This document shows, one piece after another, positions 42,270-50,598 of a stretch of DNA of 52,078 nucleotides. The notes beneath the pieces are model-generated. The model made no database searches and was not told the origin of the DNA. It worked only from the letters and a program-made list of their open reading frames with translations. Within the stretch, counting starts at the first letter, position 1, and each line of letters begins with the position of its first letter. The stretch spans positions 1 to 52,078 of the forward strand of contig WYEG01000032.1 in assembly GCA_009903935.1 (NCBI GenBank). The letters are read 5' to 3'. The position numbers and the translations under genes are program-made. This DNA is from Caldimicrobium sp. (GTDB lineage: Bacteria; Desulfobacterota; Thermodesulfobacteria; Thermodesulfobacteriales; Thermodesulfobacteriaceae).

Positions 42270-42328
42270 ATTAGTAAAAAACTAATTATACCCATAAAAT
42301 AGCATAAATGCCAGTTAGTATAAACTAA
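42270..42328 (-). promoter_or_regulatory. Aminotransferase promoter with paired TTAGT/ACTAA inverted repeats
   Basis: Minus-strand TATAAT lies at 42285-42290 with a weak TGGCAT -35 at 42308-42313. ATTAGT-N5-ACTAAT (42270-42286) touches the -10 and TTAGT-N4-ACTAA (42315-42328) lies just upstream of the -35, about four helical turns apart. This looks like a two-site operator. Confidence 0.45.
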
Positions 42329-42453
42329 TCCGAAGTGAGGGGCTCCTCTTTAAGGGTTCATCCCTTAGGCTCTTAAAGACAAAGAAAATGATGCTTCTTG
42401 CTAAACAAAAAGATTAGAGTAAATTTGTTTTTAAAGTCTTTAAAGGAGGTTTT

Positions 42454-43365
42454 ATGAGGTTTGCTAAAGAGCCTGTGTTAGGATTGATTTTATCCGGAAT
42501 TTTATATCTTCTTTTAGCTTTGAAAGAAAAGACCTTTCTTCCCGACAATTCCCTGATATTTAGTTTGATAACTTTTATCTATCTTTTCGCCGGGGTGGTC
42601 TACTTAATTCATTGGATATTCAAATGGGAAAAAGGAGGGTTTTTTGGTTCCGTCATAGCCTGGGCTGGGTTTATCGCTAACTTTTATGCCTTTATCGTCC
42701 GCTGGATACAGACCCATCAAGCTGGCTTTGGATATATCCCTCTCTCCAATCTCTACGAATCTCTTGTGTTTTTTGGTCTTTGCGTGGCAGGGTTTTATCT
42801 CTTCTGGGAGCTTCGCTTACAAAGGAGGGTCTTCGGAAGCTTGGTTTTTATACTTAATTCTCTGATCATGGCCTTTGCTACCTTTGTTGCTGATTCCGCG
42901 ATCAAACCCTTGATCCCAGCTTTGAAGAGCAACTGGCTCATCGCCCATGTCATCACCTGCTTCCTTGGATACGGTGCCTTTGCTGTAGCCTTTGCCGTGG
43001 CTATCTTTTATCTTCTTAGCAACAATCAAACTTTAAAACAGTATTTGCCTGAAAAAAACGTCCTTGAAAGCTTTATCTACCGAACCATGCTCTTTGGCTT
43101 CTTTTGGCTAAGCCTTGGGATAATAACCGGAGCCATCTGGGCAGACCAGGCCTGGGGTAGCTACTGGAGCTGGGACCCGAAGGAAACCTGGTCTTTCATA
43201 ACTTGGCTAATCTATGCAGGCGGGATTCATGCTAAAATAATCAGAGGCTGGAGCGGAAAAAAGATAGCTTGGCTGAATGTAATCGGCTTTATTTCCGTTC
43301 TCTTTACCTACTTTGGGGTTAATTTTCTTCTTTCAGGACTTCATAGCTACGGGAGCTTGAACTAA
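42454..43365 (+). CDS. ccsB: Cytochrome c biogenesis protein CcsB
   Basis: A 303-residue, about eight-helix membrane protein of the CcsA/CcsB/ResC family, which moves and attaches haem to apocytochrome c in system II maturation. The WWD region is complete (ADQAWGSYWSWDPKETWSFI), and conserved histidines follow (GGIHAKIIRG, GLHSYG). AAAGGAGG precedes the start. It overlaps the convergent dehydrogenase gene by 33 bases. Compared with the shorter HemX-like protein at the window start, this one has the canonical haem-handling motif; the gene for its partner (ResB/CcsB1) is not here. Confidence 0.93.
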   Translation: MRFAKEPVLGLILSGILYLLLALKEKTFLPDNSLIFSLITFIYLFAGVVYLIHWIFKWEKGGFFGSVIAWAGFIANFYAFIVRWIQTHQAGFGYIPLSNLYESLVFFGLCVAGFYLFWELRLQRRVFGSLVFILNSLIMAFATFVADSAIKPLIPALKSNWLIAHVITCFLGYGAFAVAFAVAIFYLLSNNQTLKQYLPEKNVLESFIYRTMLFGFFWLSLGIITGAIWADQAWGSYWSWDPKETWSFITWLIYAGGIHAKIIRGWSGKKIAWLNVIGFISVLFTYFGVNFLLSGLHSYGSLN

Positions 43366-44202
43366 CCTTTTTAGAGCTTCGTAGACTGCCGAGATATCCT
43401 CTTCCCCAAGCCCCATAGCAACGCAAAGCTTGTAGACCTCTCTTACAACGCTCCCTTCCAAGGCTATACCATTGTAGCTTTTGAAGAGCTCCTCAGCGTA
43501 GTTTAAGTCTTTATAGAGGTTGTTTATTGAGAAATGGGGAGAAAAGTCTTCCTCTAAGAGCTTTGTTTTCTTTACTTTTAGAAGGTATGAATTCCCCGCA
43601 CCGTTTTCCAAAACTTCTAAGACCTCAGCTTTGCTAAGACCAACCCTTTCGCCTAAAACTAAGGTTGAAGAAATGGCTTCCATAAAGAGCCCTAATACAT
43701 AGTTATTGATAAGCTTTGCCTTGGTTGCTTTGCCAGGCTCTCCAAAGTAGATTATCTTCTTTCCAAGGAGGTTGAGCAAACCTCCTACCTTTTTGTAGGC
43801 TTCTTCCTCTCCGCTAACGAGTATGGTTAACTCCCCTCTTTCTGCAGGGATAACGCTACCCAACACTGGACATTCAAGATAAACACCTCCTCTATTTTGA
43901 ACGAATTTGTGAAATTTTAGAACGTTAAAGTAAGAATTAGTAGTAGTATCAACGACGACCTTACCTGAAAGATTTGGCTCAACCTCTTTCAATACCTCTT
44001 CTACCGCAAGGCTATCCCTAAGGCACAAAAATACGACCTCATTCTCTTCAAAGAGTTGAGCTAAAGTATTGGTGTAAGGTAGACCAAAGTTTTTTGCCTT
44101 ATCTAAGGTTCTATTCCAAAGGGTAAGGGGAACGCCTTGAGATGAGAGCCTCCTTACCATAGCGCTACCTAAAAGCCCTAAACCAACAAACCCTATTTTC
44201 AT
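43333..44202 (-). CDS. 3-hydroxyisobutyrate dehydrogenase-like NAD(P) oxidoreductase
   Basis: A 289-residue beta-hydroxyacid dehydrogenase. It has the N-terminal NAD(P) motif GFVGLGLLGSAMVRRL, the substrate motif ECPVLGSVIPAERGELT, and catalytic Lys in AKLINNYVLGL. Family members act on 3-hydroxyisobutyrate, tartronate semialdehyde, succinic semialdehyde or glyoxylate. It is the last of argG-transaldolase-dehydrogenase on the minus strand, 19 bases after the transaldolase gene; the aminotransferase at 41091 could in principle provide glyoxylate, but that link is speculative. Confidence 0.9.
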   Translation of the reverse strand: MKIGFVGLGLLGSAMVRRLSSQGVPLTLWNRTLDKAKNFGLPYTNTLAQLFEENEVVFLCLRDSLAVEEVLKEVEPNLSGKVVVDTTTNSYFNVLKFHKFVQNRGGVYLECPVLGSVIPAERGELTILVSGEEEAYKKVGGLLNLLGKKIIYFGEPGKATKAKLINNYVLGLFMEAISSTLVLGERVGLSKAEVLEVLENGAGNSYLLKVKKTKLLEEDFSPHFSINNLYKDLNYAEELFKSYNGIALEGSVVREVYKLCVAMGLGEEDISAVYEALKRLVQAPVAMKS

Positions 44203-44221
44203 GACCCCCCTCTTTAAGTTT

Positions 44222-44881
44222 TTAATCCAAAATCTTTATCCCAGCTTTGGTTGCGTCCTCAAGGAACTTTTTAAGCCCGATATCAGTTAAAGGGTGTTTT
44301 AGCATCTGCTCGATAACCTTGAAAGGAATAGTTGCAATGTGGACACCAAGGAGGGCGCATCTTCTAACATGGTCTACATGCCTTATGCTTGCAGCAATGA
44401 TCTGGGTTTCTAATCCGTAGACATCGTAGATCCGCACTATTTCTTCAAGCACAAGCATCCCATCATACCCTATATCATCAACCCTTCCAAGGAAGGGAGA
44501 AACATAGGTTGCCCCAAGCTTTCCTGCAACAAGTGCTTGAAGCGAAGAAAAGACAAGGGTTACATTGGTTTTGATTCCTTCTACGGATAGAGCCTTTATA
44601 GCCTTTAGTCCTTCAGTTGTAAAAGGGATCTTTATCACTACATTGTCTCCCATTTTGGCAAGAGCCCTTGCTTCTTTTATCATGCCCTCTGCGTCTGTAG
44701 CGATGACTTCAAGAGAGACAGGTTTGTCTGGGATTTCCTTCAAGATTTCAAGGGCTGCTTCTTTCCAGGGTTTTCCCGTTTGAGAAAGAAGGGTTGGGTT
44801 AGTTGTTACCCCGTCAAGAAGCCCCCATTCTTTAACCTTTCTAATTTCCTCAATCTTTGCCGTATCAACGAATATCTTCAT
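44222..44881 (-). CDS. Transaldolase (fructose-6-phosphate aldolase-like subfamily)
   Basis: A 219-residue short transaldolase of the FSA/TalC type. It has [20 protein letters not shown] at the N-terminus, [10 protein letters not shown], and the Schiff-base lysine in [15 protein letters not shown]. Similar short proteins in thermophiles are decameric transaldolases of the pentose phosphate pathway; some are fructose-6-phosphate aldolases, and sequence alone does not decide. It lies 2 bases downstream of argG, presumably in the same transcript. Confidence 0.93.
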   Translation of the reverse strand: MKIFVDTAKIEEIRKVKEWGLLDGVTTNPTLLSQTGKPWKEAALEILKEIPDKPVSLEVIATDAEGMIKEARALAKMGDNVVIKIPFTTEGLKAIKALSVEGIKTNVTLVFSSLQALVAGKLGATYVSPFLGRVDDIGYDGMLVLEEIVRIYDVYGLETQIIAASIRHVDHVRRCALLGVHIATIPFKVIEQMLKHPLTDIGLKKFLEDATKAGIKILD

Positions 44882-44883
44882 CT

Positions 44884-46092
44884 TTATACCTCCCTTTGAA
44901 AGTAGTTTTTAAGCCTTAGGGCTTGTAGTCTTATAAAGCCTTCTGCATCACTTTGGTCGTATCCGCCAGCTTCGTCAAAGCTTGCAAGGGAAGGCTTATA
45001 GAGGCTATTATCGCTTTTTCTCCCAACGGGTATACAGTTTCCTTTGTAAAGCTTTAACCTTACTACTCCGGAAACCCTCTCTTGGGTGTGCTCAACGAAG
45101 GTCTTTAGCGCCAAGAACTCCGGGCTAAACCAGAAGCCATAGTAGATAAGCTCTGCTATCTTCGGCATGAGTTGATCCTTTAGCCGCATAACCTCTCTGT
45201 CAAGAGTTATCTGCTCTAAAGCCCGATGAGCAATGTGAAGTATTGTTCCCCCTGGTGTTTCGTATATGCCTCTGCTTTTTATCCCGACAAACCGGTTTTC
45301 TACCATGTCTACCCGTCCGATGCCGTGTCTTCCGCCGATTTCGTTTAGCCGTAAGAGAAGCTCTGCCGGGCTTAGCTCCTCTCCGTTTATGGCGATAGGC
45401 TCCCCTCTCTTAAAAGTGACCTCAACATACTCGGGTTTGTCAGGGGCTTTTTCAGGAGAAACGGTCAGAATAAACATGTCATCTGGTGGTTCTTGCCAAA
45501 GGTCTTCAAGGATTCCGCCCTCATAGCTTACATGAAAGAGGTTTGCGTCTATGCTGTAAGGTTTCTCTGGAGTTACAGGCACGGGGATGTTCTTCTCTTG
45601 AGCGTAGCGGATGAGGTCGCTTCTTCCCCTGAAATTCCATATCCTCCAAGGGGCAATTACCTTTAAGTCTGGGGCAAGGGCATGGTAGGTGAGCTCAAAC
45701 CGAACCTGGTCATTTCCTTTTCCGGTTGCTCCATGGGCTACGGCATCAGCTCCAAATTTCTTTGCTACTTCAACTTGGGCTTTGGCAATAAGTGGTCTTG
45801 CAAGGGATGTTCCCATTAAATACCAATCTTCATACCTTGCGTTAGCCTTTATGGCAAAGAAAACATAATCTTTCACAAATTCTTCTTTCAAATCAAGGAT
45901 GACCACATCCTTTGCCCCAACAGCTAAGGCTCTCCTACTAACCTCTTCCCAGTCTTCCTTTTGACCAAGGTCTGCGGTAAAAGCGATTACTTCGGCAGAG
46001 TAAGTCTCGATGAGCCAGTGAAGAATGACCGAGGTATCAAGCCCCCCAGAGTAGGCAAGGACAATTCTTTTTGGCTTATCTTGAAAGCCCAT
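44884..46092 (-). CDS. argG: Argininosuccinate synthase
   Basis: ArgG joins citrulline and aspartate using ATP in arginine synthesis. The 402-residue protein has the ATP pyrophosphatase P-loop [14 protein letters not shown] near the N-terminus, then [15 protein letters not shown] and [17 protein letters not shown], all diagnostic. AAGGAGTTAAGG precedes the ATG. It heads a minus-strand run with the transaldolase and dehydrogenase. No other arginine gene is in the window. Confidence 0.97.
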   Translation of the reverse strand: MGFQDKPKRIVLAYSGGLDTSVILHWLIETYSAEVIAFTADLGQKEDWEEVSRRALAVGAKDVVILDLKEEFVKDYVFFAIKANARYEDWYLMGTSLARPLIAKAQVEVAKKFGADAVAHGATGKGNDQVRFELTYHALAPDLKVIAPWRIWNFRGRSDLIRYAQEKNIPVPVTPEKPYSIDANLFHVSYEGGILEDLWQEPPDDMFILTVSPEKAPDKPEYVEVTFKRGEPIAINGEELSPAELLLRLNEIGGRHGIGRVDMVENRFVGIKSRGIYETPGGTILHIAHRALEQITLDREVMRLKDQLMPKIAELIYYGFWFSPEFLALKTFVEHTQERVSGVVRLKLYKGNCIPVGRKSDNSLYKPSLASFDEAGGYDQSDAEGFIRLQALRLKNYFQREV

Positions 46093-46181
46093 CCTTAACT
46101 CCTTTGGTTTTATTGAGTCTTGAACCCTTTCCTTTTTGGCCCCTAAGCCTATCTTACTTATCTTCCTGAGCCTTTATTTGC

Positions 46182-46224
46182 TACCCCGAACGAAGGGTTC
46201 CCTCGTTAAGCTCGGGACAACATA
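46182..46224. repeat. Dispersed repeat copy upstream of argG
   Basis: CCCCGAACGAAGGGTTCCCTCGTTAAGCTCGGGAC-like unit, a single degenerate copy of the family. It lies in the 483-base gap between argG and the antiporter operon, whose other contents are the promoter at 46424 and the riboswitch. Confidence 0.65.
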
Positions 46225-46423
46225 GAGAAAAGGCTTCCACCCAAGCAACTTGCCAAGTAAATTTTACTTTAAAAAAGGGGTTATTCAACAACTTTAAACC
46301 TGTTTGACTCTTTTTCATAAAATGCTTAGCTGATGCTCCTTTGGTTCTACCTTTTTAAGAGCAAACACAGGAGGAAAGACACAAAGTAGGAGCGAGCGTC
46401 TGCTCATCAGCCTCTCCTACATA

Positions 46424-46451
46424 TTGACAGCTTATCAACTCGGGTTAAGAT
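46424..46451 (+). promoter_or_regulatory. Sigma-70 promoter for the fluoride-riboswitch operon
   Basis: TTGACA (46424-46429) and TAAGAT (46446-46451), spacer 16. Predicted start near 46458, about 10 bases before the aptamer. Confidence 0.65.
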
Positions 46452-46467
46452 TAAAACTAAATATAAA

Positions 46468-46531
46468 GGGGATGGCGTCCCCCGTTAATCGCTCTGGTTC
46501 AACTTTTAGGCCAGAGCTGATGACGCCTACC
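46468..46531 (+). promoter_or_regulatory. Fluoride riboswitch (crcB motif)
   Basis: The RNA folds as GGGG-AUGGCGUC-CCCC (helix and loop, 46468-46483), a linker GUUAAUC, a second helix GCUCUGG/CCAGAGC with loop UUCAACUUUUAGG (46491-46517), and the conserved tail CUGAUGACGCCUAC. GGCGUC in the first loop is complementary to GACGCC in the tail, the pseudoknot of the fluoride aptamer. The order AUGGCGU...GAGCUGAUGACGCCUAC matches known crcB-motif RNAs almost exactly. Immediately downstream CGCCUACCUUCC can pair with the antiporter ribosome binding site GGGAGGUAGGCG (46564-46575), providing a translational on/off switch. It precedes a cation/proton antiporter. Confidence 0.93.
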
Positions 46532-46575
46532 TTCCAAAAAGGTATAATGTTAAAATTTGCTTTGGGAGGTAGGCG

Positions 46576-47733
46576 ATGGAAGAGCTCTGGCTACAAGCTT
46601 TAATCTGGTTCACCTTAGCTCTAATCTCAAGCTTCATCTCCTTTAGGTTAGCCATCTCAGCTGCTCTTATTGAGCTCATAGTTGGCATCGTTGCCGGAAA
46701 CACCATCCACCCTGAGGTCACACCCTGGGTAAACTTCTTAGCAAGCTTTGGTGCTGTCATCCTTACCTTCCTTGCGGGGGCAGAGCTTGAATCTGAAGTT
46801 ATAAAAGCCTACTGGAAAGAGTCTTTAGTTTTGGGCTTCATAAGCTTTTTTGCTCCCTTTTTAGGGGCTTGGGTTGTTACCCAGTTCCTTCTTGGTTGGG
46901 ACTTAAGGCAGGCTCAGCTTGCGGGGATCGCCCTTTCTACTACCTCAGTTGCCGTTGTCTATGCGGTGATGATAGAGAGCGGGCTTAATGAAAGACCACT
47001 TGGGAAGCTCATTTTAGCTGCCTGCTTTGTTACGGACCTTGGAACAGTGATTGCCCTTGGATTACTTTTTGCTGAAATCGGCTTTTACTTTTGGCTCTTT
47101 GCGGTCGTCACTTTGGTAGTCCTTTTTATCCTTCCACCGATTACGAAAAGATACTTTGCTCTGGTTAAGAACCATCCAAGCGAGCCAGAAGTTAAGTTTA
47201 TCTTTGTTATCCTCTGCGCCCTTGCGTTCCTTGCGGTGAAAGGGGGAAGCGAAGCCGTTCTTCCAGCCTATCTCGTAGGGGCGGTTTTGGCAAACCTTTT
47301 CTTAAAAAACAGGGAGCTTGTTAAGCGCTTGAGAGCAGCAACCATTGCCCTTCTTACACCCTTCTACTTCTTAAAGGCAGGAAGCCTCGTTGACCTAAAG
47401 GCAGTTTTAGGAAGCCTGGGAGTCTTGGTCGTTCTCTTCTTAACCAAAACGGTAAGCAAATTCTTGGGTCTCTATCCCGCAGGAATGCTCTTTAAGTTTA
47501 CTCCAAGAATAAACATGTATAACACCCTGCTTATGAGCACCGGTCTAACCTTTGGAACCATCTCCGCACTCTATGGTTTAAGAAACGGAATAATTGATAA
47601 GACCCAGTATTCTCTCCTCGTTGTGACGATTATCCTTACTGCCATCATCCCAACGCTCATTGCCCAAAGCTTTTTCTATCCAAAAAAGGAAGACCTTGAC
47701 AGGTTTGAGAAGAAGACCGAACAAAGGGGGTAA
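46576..47733 (+). CDS. Cation:proton antiporter (CPA2/KefB-NapA-like) under fluoride riboswitch
   Basis: A 385-residue membrane protein with about 12 hydrophobic helices. It has the CPA2 hallmarks: early LIVGIVAGNTIHPEV-like segment, AGAELESEVIKAYWKE, GIALSTTSVAVVYAVM, and the buried acidic residue in ACFVTDLGTVIALGLLF; a lone Asp at this site is typical of electroneutral members. It lacks the C-terminal RCK domain of KefB. It is the first gene of a riboswitch operon, with a strong GGGAGG site that can be sequestered. Antiporters are among genes known downstream of fluoride riboswitches, so it may expel fluoride or restore pH/ion balance during fluoride stress. Confidence 0.9.
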   Translation: MEELWLQALIWFTLALISSFISFRLAISAALIELIVGIVAGNTIHPEVTPWVNFLASFGAVILTFLAGAELESEVIKAYWKESLVLGFISFFAPFLGAWVVTQFLLGWDLRQAQLAGIALSTTSVAVVYAVMIESGLNERPLGKLILAACFVTDLGTVIALGLLFAEIGFYFWLFAVVTLVVLFILPPITKRYFALVKNHPSEPEVKFIFVILCALAFLAVKGGSEAVLPAYLVGAVLANLFLKNRELVKRLRAATIALLTPFYFLKAGSLVDLKAVLGSLGVLVVLFLTKTVSKFLGLYPAGMLFKFTPRINMYNTLLMSTGLTFGTISALYGLRNGIIDKTQYSLLVVTIILTAIIPTLIAQSFFYPKKEDLDRFEKKTEQRG

Positions 47734-47736
47734 GAC

Positions 47737-48156
47737 ATGTTTAAAAAGATCCTTATCGGTTATGATGGCTATGAGGGCTCGCTTTTAGCCTTGGAAAAGG
47801 GGCTACACCTTGCTGAGGAGCTAAAGGCTGAGGTCATTGTTCTCTCTGTGGCAAGCATCCCAGAGTATGCTGAGACCGTATCCGAGGTTGAAGAGGCAAA
47901 GGAGCAGGCGAGGAAATACTACGCTGATGTGCTAAGCGATGTGGAAAGGCTTGTTAAGGGGAAGGACCTTAAGGTCCAAACCTTAATTCGCTTTGGTAAA
48001 CCGGCTGAGGTAATTCTTCATACTGCAGAAGAGATGGGGATAGACCTCATCATCTTAGGTCCAAGCAAATATTCATACTTAAGGAGAAGGATTTTAGGGA
48101 GCACCGCAGACAAGGTGGTAGAAAGAGCCCACTGCTCCGTCCTTATAATGAAATAA
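47737..48156 (+). CDS. Universal stress protein UspA family
   Basis: A 139-residue UspA-domain protein: start KKILIGYDGYEGSLLALEKG, ATP-binding pattern LGPSKYSYLRRRILGSTADK, and end VVERAHCSVLIMK. Usp proteins bind ATP or other ligands and often accompany ion transporters as regulatory partners. It is 3 bases behind the antiporter and 1 base before the MFS gene, so it is part of the fluoride-responsive operon and is a plausible regulator of the antiporter. Confidence 0.94.
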   Translation: MFKKILIGYDGYEGSLLALEKGLHLAEELKAEVIVLSVASIPEYAETVSEVEEAKEQARKYYADVLSDVERLVKGKDLKVQTLIRFGKPAEVILHTAEEMGIDLIILGPSKYSYLRRRILGSTADKVVERAHCSVLIMK

Positions 48157-48157
48157 A

Positions 48158-49357
48158 ATGTCCTTTAAATCTTTAAAAGACTTTAAATCTTTAAAGGACC
48201 CCGAGGTCAAAAAAGCCCTTTACTTTGTCCTCCTCCTTGGTTTGGTTAGCCTCTTTGGGGACATGACCTATGAGGCGGCACGAAGCATCACTGGACCATA
48301 TCTTCTATACCTTGGAGCGACCGCAACGGCGGTTGGCTTCGCCGCAGGGTTTGGCGAATTTATTGGGTATGCCTTAAGGCTTATTTCAGGCTACCTTGCA
48401 GACCGCACTAAAAGATACTGGTTTTTTACCATCTTTGGCTACGGCATAAACCTTTTAGCCATCCCAGCCTTAGCTTTAGCCCCAACCTGGCAGATAGCCA
48501 TGATGCTCATCATTTTAGAAAGGTTTGGCAAAGCTTTAAGGGTTCCGGCAAGGGATACTTTTCTTTCCTACGCCACGATAAAGATAGGACGGGGAATTGG
48601 CTTTGGGTTGCATGAGGCTTTAGACCAAGTCGGAGCCTTGATCGGACCCCTTATCGTATTTTTAGTCTTTTACCTTGGCTTTGGCTACAAAGAGGCTTTT
48701 TCCGTTCTTTTAGCACCAGCCCTTTTAGCCCTAACCTTTCTTTTTATCGCCCGACTTCTCTTTGCAGTTCCAGCAAAGTTTGAAGCCGATACAAAGCAAG
48801 CACAAGTTTTAGAACAGAGGCTACCACGGGATTTTTGGTTCTATGCCTTTGGTATGGGCTTTTTTGCCTTTGGGTTCTTGGACTTTGCCCTCATAAGCTT
48901 TCACTGGCAAAAGGCTAAGGTCCTTGATAAGAATTTGATCCCCTTGCTCTACGCCTTAGCCATGGGTGTTGACGCCATCTCTGCCCTTATCTTGGGTTAT
49001 CTTTATGACAGAATAAAGCTGAAAGTCTTGCTTTTAGCCTTAGTTCTTTCTCTCTGGGCTATTCCTCTTTCTATCCTTGGTGATAAACTTTTGGTTATCC
49101 TTGGGGTTATCCTCTGGGGTATAGGTCTTTCGGCTCAAGAATCGATCGTCCGTGCGACGGTTGCCGAGCTTGTCCCCAAGGAAAGGAGAGGGACTGCCTA
49201 CGGTATCTTCAACGCCCTTTTTGGCGGGTTTTGGTTCTTGGGAAGCTTTTTACTTGGCTTTCTTTATGATTACTCTCCGCTCTTTATGGTGGTTTGCTCC
49301 GTTGTTTTTCAAGCCTTGGCTATACCTTTTGTTATTAAGGTAAAAGTTCGGAAGTAA
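48158..49357 (+). CDS. MFS transporter in the fluoride-riboswitch operon
   Basis: A 399-residue, 12-helix major facilitator with the loop 2-3 motif (GYLADRTKRYWFFT) and GKALRVPARDTFLSYA in the central helices. The closest general type is MFS proteins of undetermined substrate (GDMTYEAARSITGPYL near the N-terminus). An 18-base tandem repeat (48167-48202) encodes KSLKDF KSLKDP at the start, a sign of replication slippage in the first codons. It is the third and last gene of the operon, ended by a hairpin at 49383. Export of a fluoride-related or stress metabolite is a guess. Confidence 0.88.
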   Translation: MSFKSLKDFKSLKDPEVKKALYFVLLLGLVSLFGDMTYEAARSITGPYLLYLGATATAVGFAAGFGEFIGYALRLISGYLADRTKRYWFFTIFGYGINLLAIPALALAPTWQIAMMLIILERFGKALRVPARDTFLSYATIKIGRGIGFGLHEALDQVGALIGPLIVFLVFYLGFGYKEAFSVLLAPALLALTFLFIARLLFAVPAKFEADTKQAQVLEQRLPRDFWFYAFGMGFFAFGFLDFALISFHWQKAKVLDKNLIPLLYALAMGVDAISALILGYLYDRIKLKVLLLALVLSLWAIPLSILGDKLLVILGVILWGIGLSAQESIVRATVAELVPKERRGTAYGIFNALFGGFWFLGSFLLGFLYDYSPLFMVVCSVVFQALAIPFVIKVKVRK

Positions 49358-49382
49358 AGGCGGCGAAATTTAACACCTTGAA

Positions 49383-49404
49383 AGGGCGACCTCTCGGTCG
49401 CCCT
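49383..49404. terminator. Hairpin terminator between convergent genes
   Basis: AGGGCGACC (49383-49391) and GGTCGCCCT (49396-49404) form a perfect 9-bp stem with a 4-base loop. It lies between the MFS gene and convergent slyD and has no run of T on either side, so efficiency is uncertain. Confidence 0.6.
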
Positions 49405-49418
49405 GGCATACCGTTTAA

Positions 49419-49862
49419 TTATTCGTTCAGAATTCGGACGAGCTTAATGCTGCAGTAGAGGTCTTCTCCGGCTAAGGGTGGGTTTAGGTCAAGGGTAATT
49501 TCTTCTTCGGTTACCTCTATTACCCTCGCTGGTATGGTTATTTCACCCTGGGGAGTGTCAAGGATCAAGGAAAGAAGCATACCTGGTTCTGGCTCAACAT
49601 CAAGCTCAAGCCCAGCCCTTGACACTGTCCGGACAAGGTTTTGGTCTTTTGGGCCGAAGGCTTTATCAGAAGGAATGACGACCTCCTTTTCTTCTCCCTC
49701 GGACATCCCTACTACAGCCTCAGACAGACCGGGAATGATCTCTGGCGAGCCAACCTCGAACACAAAGGGCTCAGACTGATAGGTGTCCTCAAACACCTCA
49801 CCCGAGCTCGTCTTCCCAACCAAATGAATGCAAACTACATCACCAACCTGCACTTTACGCAT
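49419..49862 (-). CDS. FKBP-type peptidyl-prolyl isomerase (SlyD-like)
   Basis: A 147-residue SlyD-type FKBP. The FKBP core (VCIHLVGKTSSGEVFEDTYQ, IIPGLSEAVVGMSEGEEKEV) flanks an inserted-in-flap segment (IPSDKAFGPKDQNLVRTVSR), the chaperone part of SlyD proteins. The His-rich metal tail of E. coli SlyD is absent. It catalyses prolyl cis/trans isomerisation in the cytoplasm and assists folding. No leader gene is closely linked; the ATG at 49862 is preceded by AAGGAG-like AAGGAGTTACGG. Confidence 0.93.
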   Translation of the reverse strand: MRKVQVGDVVCIHLVGKTSSGEVFEDTYQSEPFVFEVGSPEIIPGLSEAVVGMSEGEEKEVVIPSDKAFGPKDQNLVRTVSRAGLELDVEPEPGMLLSLILDTPQGEITIPARVIEVTEEEITLDLNPPLAGEDLYCSIKLVRILNE

Positions 49863-49980
49863 AACCGTAACTCCTTGTTAATTTTGATAGAAGACGAGAC
49901 CTTAGAGGATAGGACTCTAAGAACTCGGAGCTTCTACCTAAGTGGTTAAGCTAACACAGAAGTGATTTTTTACAAGGGGG

Positions 49981-50454
49981 TTATAAGGAGGTTAGGACAA
50001 CCAGGGCAAAGCACATGATGCCAGGCTTATCCTTTTGGAAGATTAAACCTTCAGTCCTTCGGGCTTTAAGAGAAATTCTATCTTCAGAAAGGTTTAGGAG
50101 TCGAGACAGATTTTTCTTCATCTTTACATAATAGGGAGAAAGCTTTGGCTCATCAGCAACGATGGTAAGGTCTACCTGGTCTACTTTGTATCCCTTTTCA
50201 TGGAGCTTGTTTAGGGCGACAAGAAGGAAGAAGCTACTTTCTCTGTCCTTGAAGGCTGGGTCTGTGTCTGGAAAAAGTGTCCCAATGTCAGGAAGACCTC
50301 CAGCTGAAAGGAGGGCATCCGTTAGGGCATGAAGCACCACATCTCCGTCTGAATGCCCAAGGAGACCCTTATCATGCTCAATGGGAATACCACCAAGGAC
50401 AAGTTTTCTTCCCCGAACTAAGGGATGGACATCAAAGCTAAAGCCTATTTTCAT
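49981..50454 (-). CDS. ispF: 2-C-methyl-D-erythritol 2,4-cyclodiphosphate synthase
   Basis: IspF cyclises the CDP-methylerythritol phosphate intermediate in the MEP isoprenoid pathway, releasing CMP. The 157-residue protein has zinc ligands Asp8, His10 (SFDVHPL) and His42 (GHSDGDVVLHALTDAL), plus DIGTLFPDTDP and the C-terminal substrate loop. Length is normal for the trimer-forming subunit. It is monocistronic between slyD and tRNA-Thr. Presence of this enzyme implies a DXP-type isoprenoid route. Confidence 0.97.
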   Translation of the reverse strand: MKIGFSFDVHPLVRGRKLVLGGIPIEHDKGLLGHSDGDVVLHALTDALLSAGGLPDIGTLFPDTDPAFKDRESSFFLLVALNKLHEKGYKVDQVDLTIVADEPKLSPYYVKMKKNLSRLLNLSEDRISLKARRTEGLIFQKDKPGIMCFALVVLTSL

Positions 50455-50470
50455 AAAGTTTTTGAGTCTA

Positions 50471-50542
50471 AGCCGGCGGTGGGGATCGAACCCACGACCT
50501 GCGGATTACGAATCCGCTGCTCTACCGCTGAGCTACGCCGGC
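50471..50542 (-). tRNA. tRNA-Thr(CGT)
   Basis: Minus-strand cloverleaf: acceptor GCCGGCG/CGCCGGC, anticodon stem GCGGA/TCCGC, loop TTCGTAA (anticodon CGT), T-arm GTGGG TTCGATC CCCAC, discriminator T. CCA is not encoded. Confidence 0.95.
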
Positions 50543-50569
50543 AGGCTTATCTTCTATTGTTAATCTTCT

Positions 50570-50598
50570 ATTTTAAGCCTACTCTTTAAACTCTTCAA
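50570..50598 (-). promoter_or_regulatory. Promoter for tRNA-Thr
   Basis: Minus-strand TTGAAG (50593-50598) and TAAAAT (50570-50575), spacer 17; the -35 overlaps the end of the upstream flavoprotein gene. Confidence 0.55.

Noticed and set aside
42315-42332. Sigma-54 promoter before the aminotransferase (TGGCAT...GC)
   Set aside because: GG and GC are 7 bases apart instead of 10, so the site does not fit.
49641-49949. Plus-strand frame antisense to slyD
   Set aside because: Overlaps the well-supported slyD frame and resembles no family.
50381-50563. Plus-strand frame through tRNA-Thr and the 5' part of ispF
   Set aside because: Antisense translation of a tRNA (SNPRPADYESAAL-type peptide) and of ispF.
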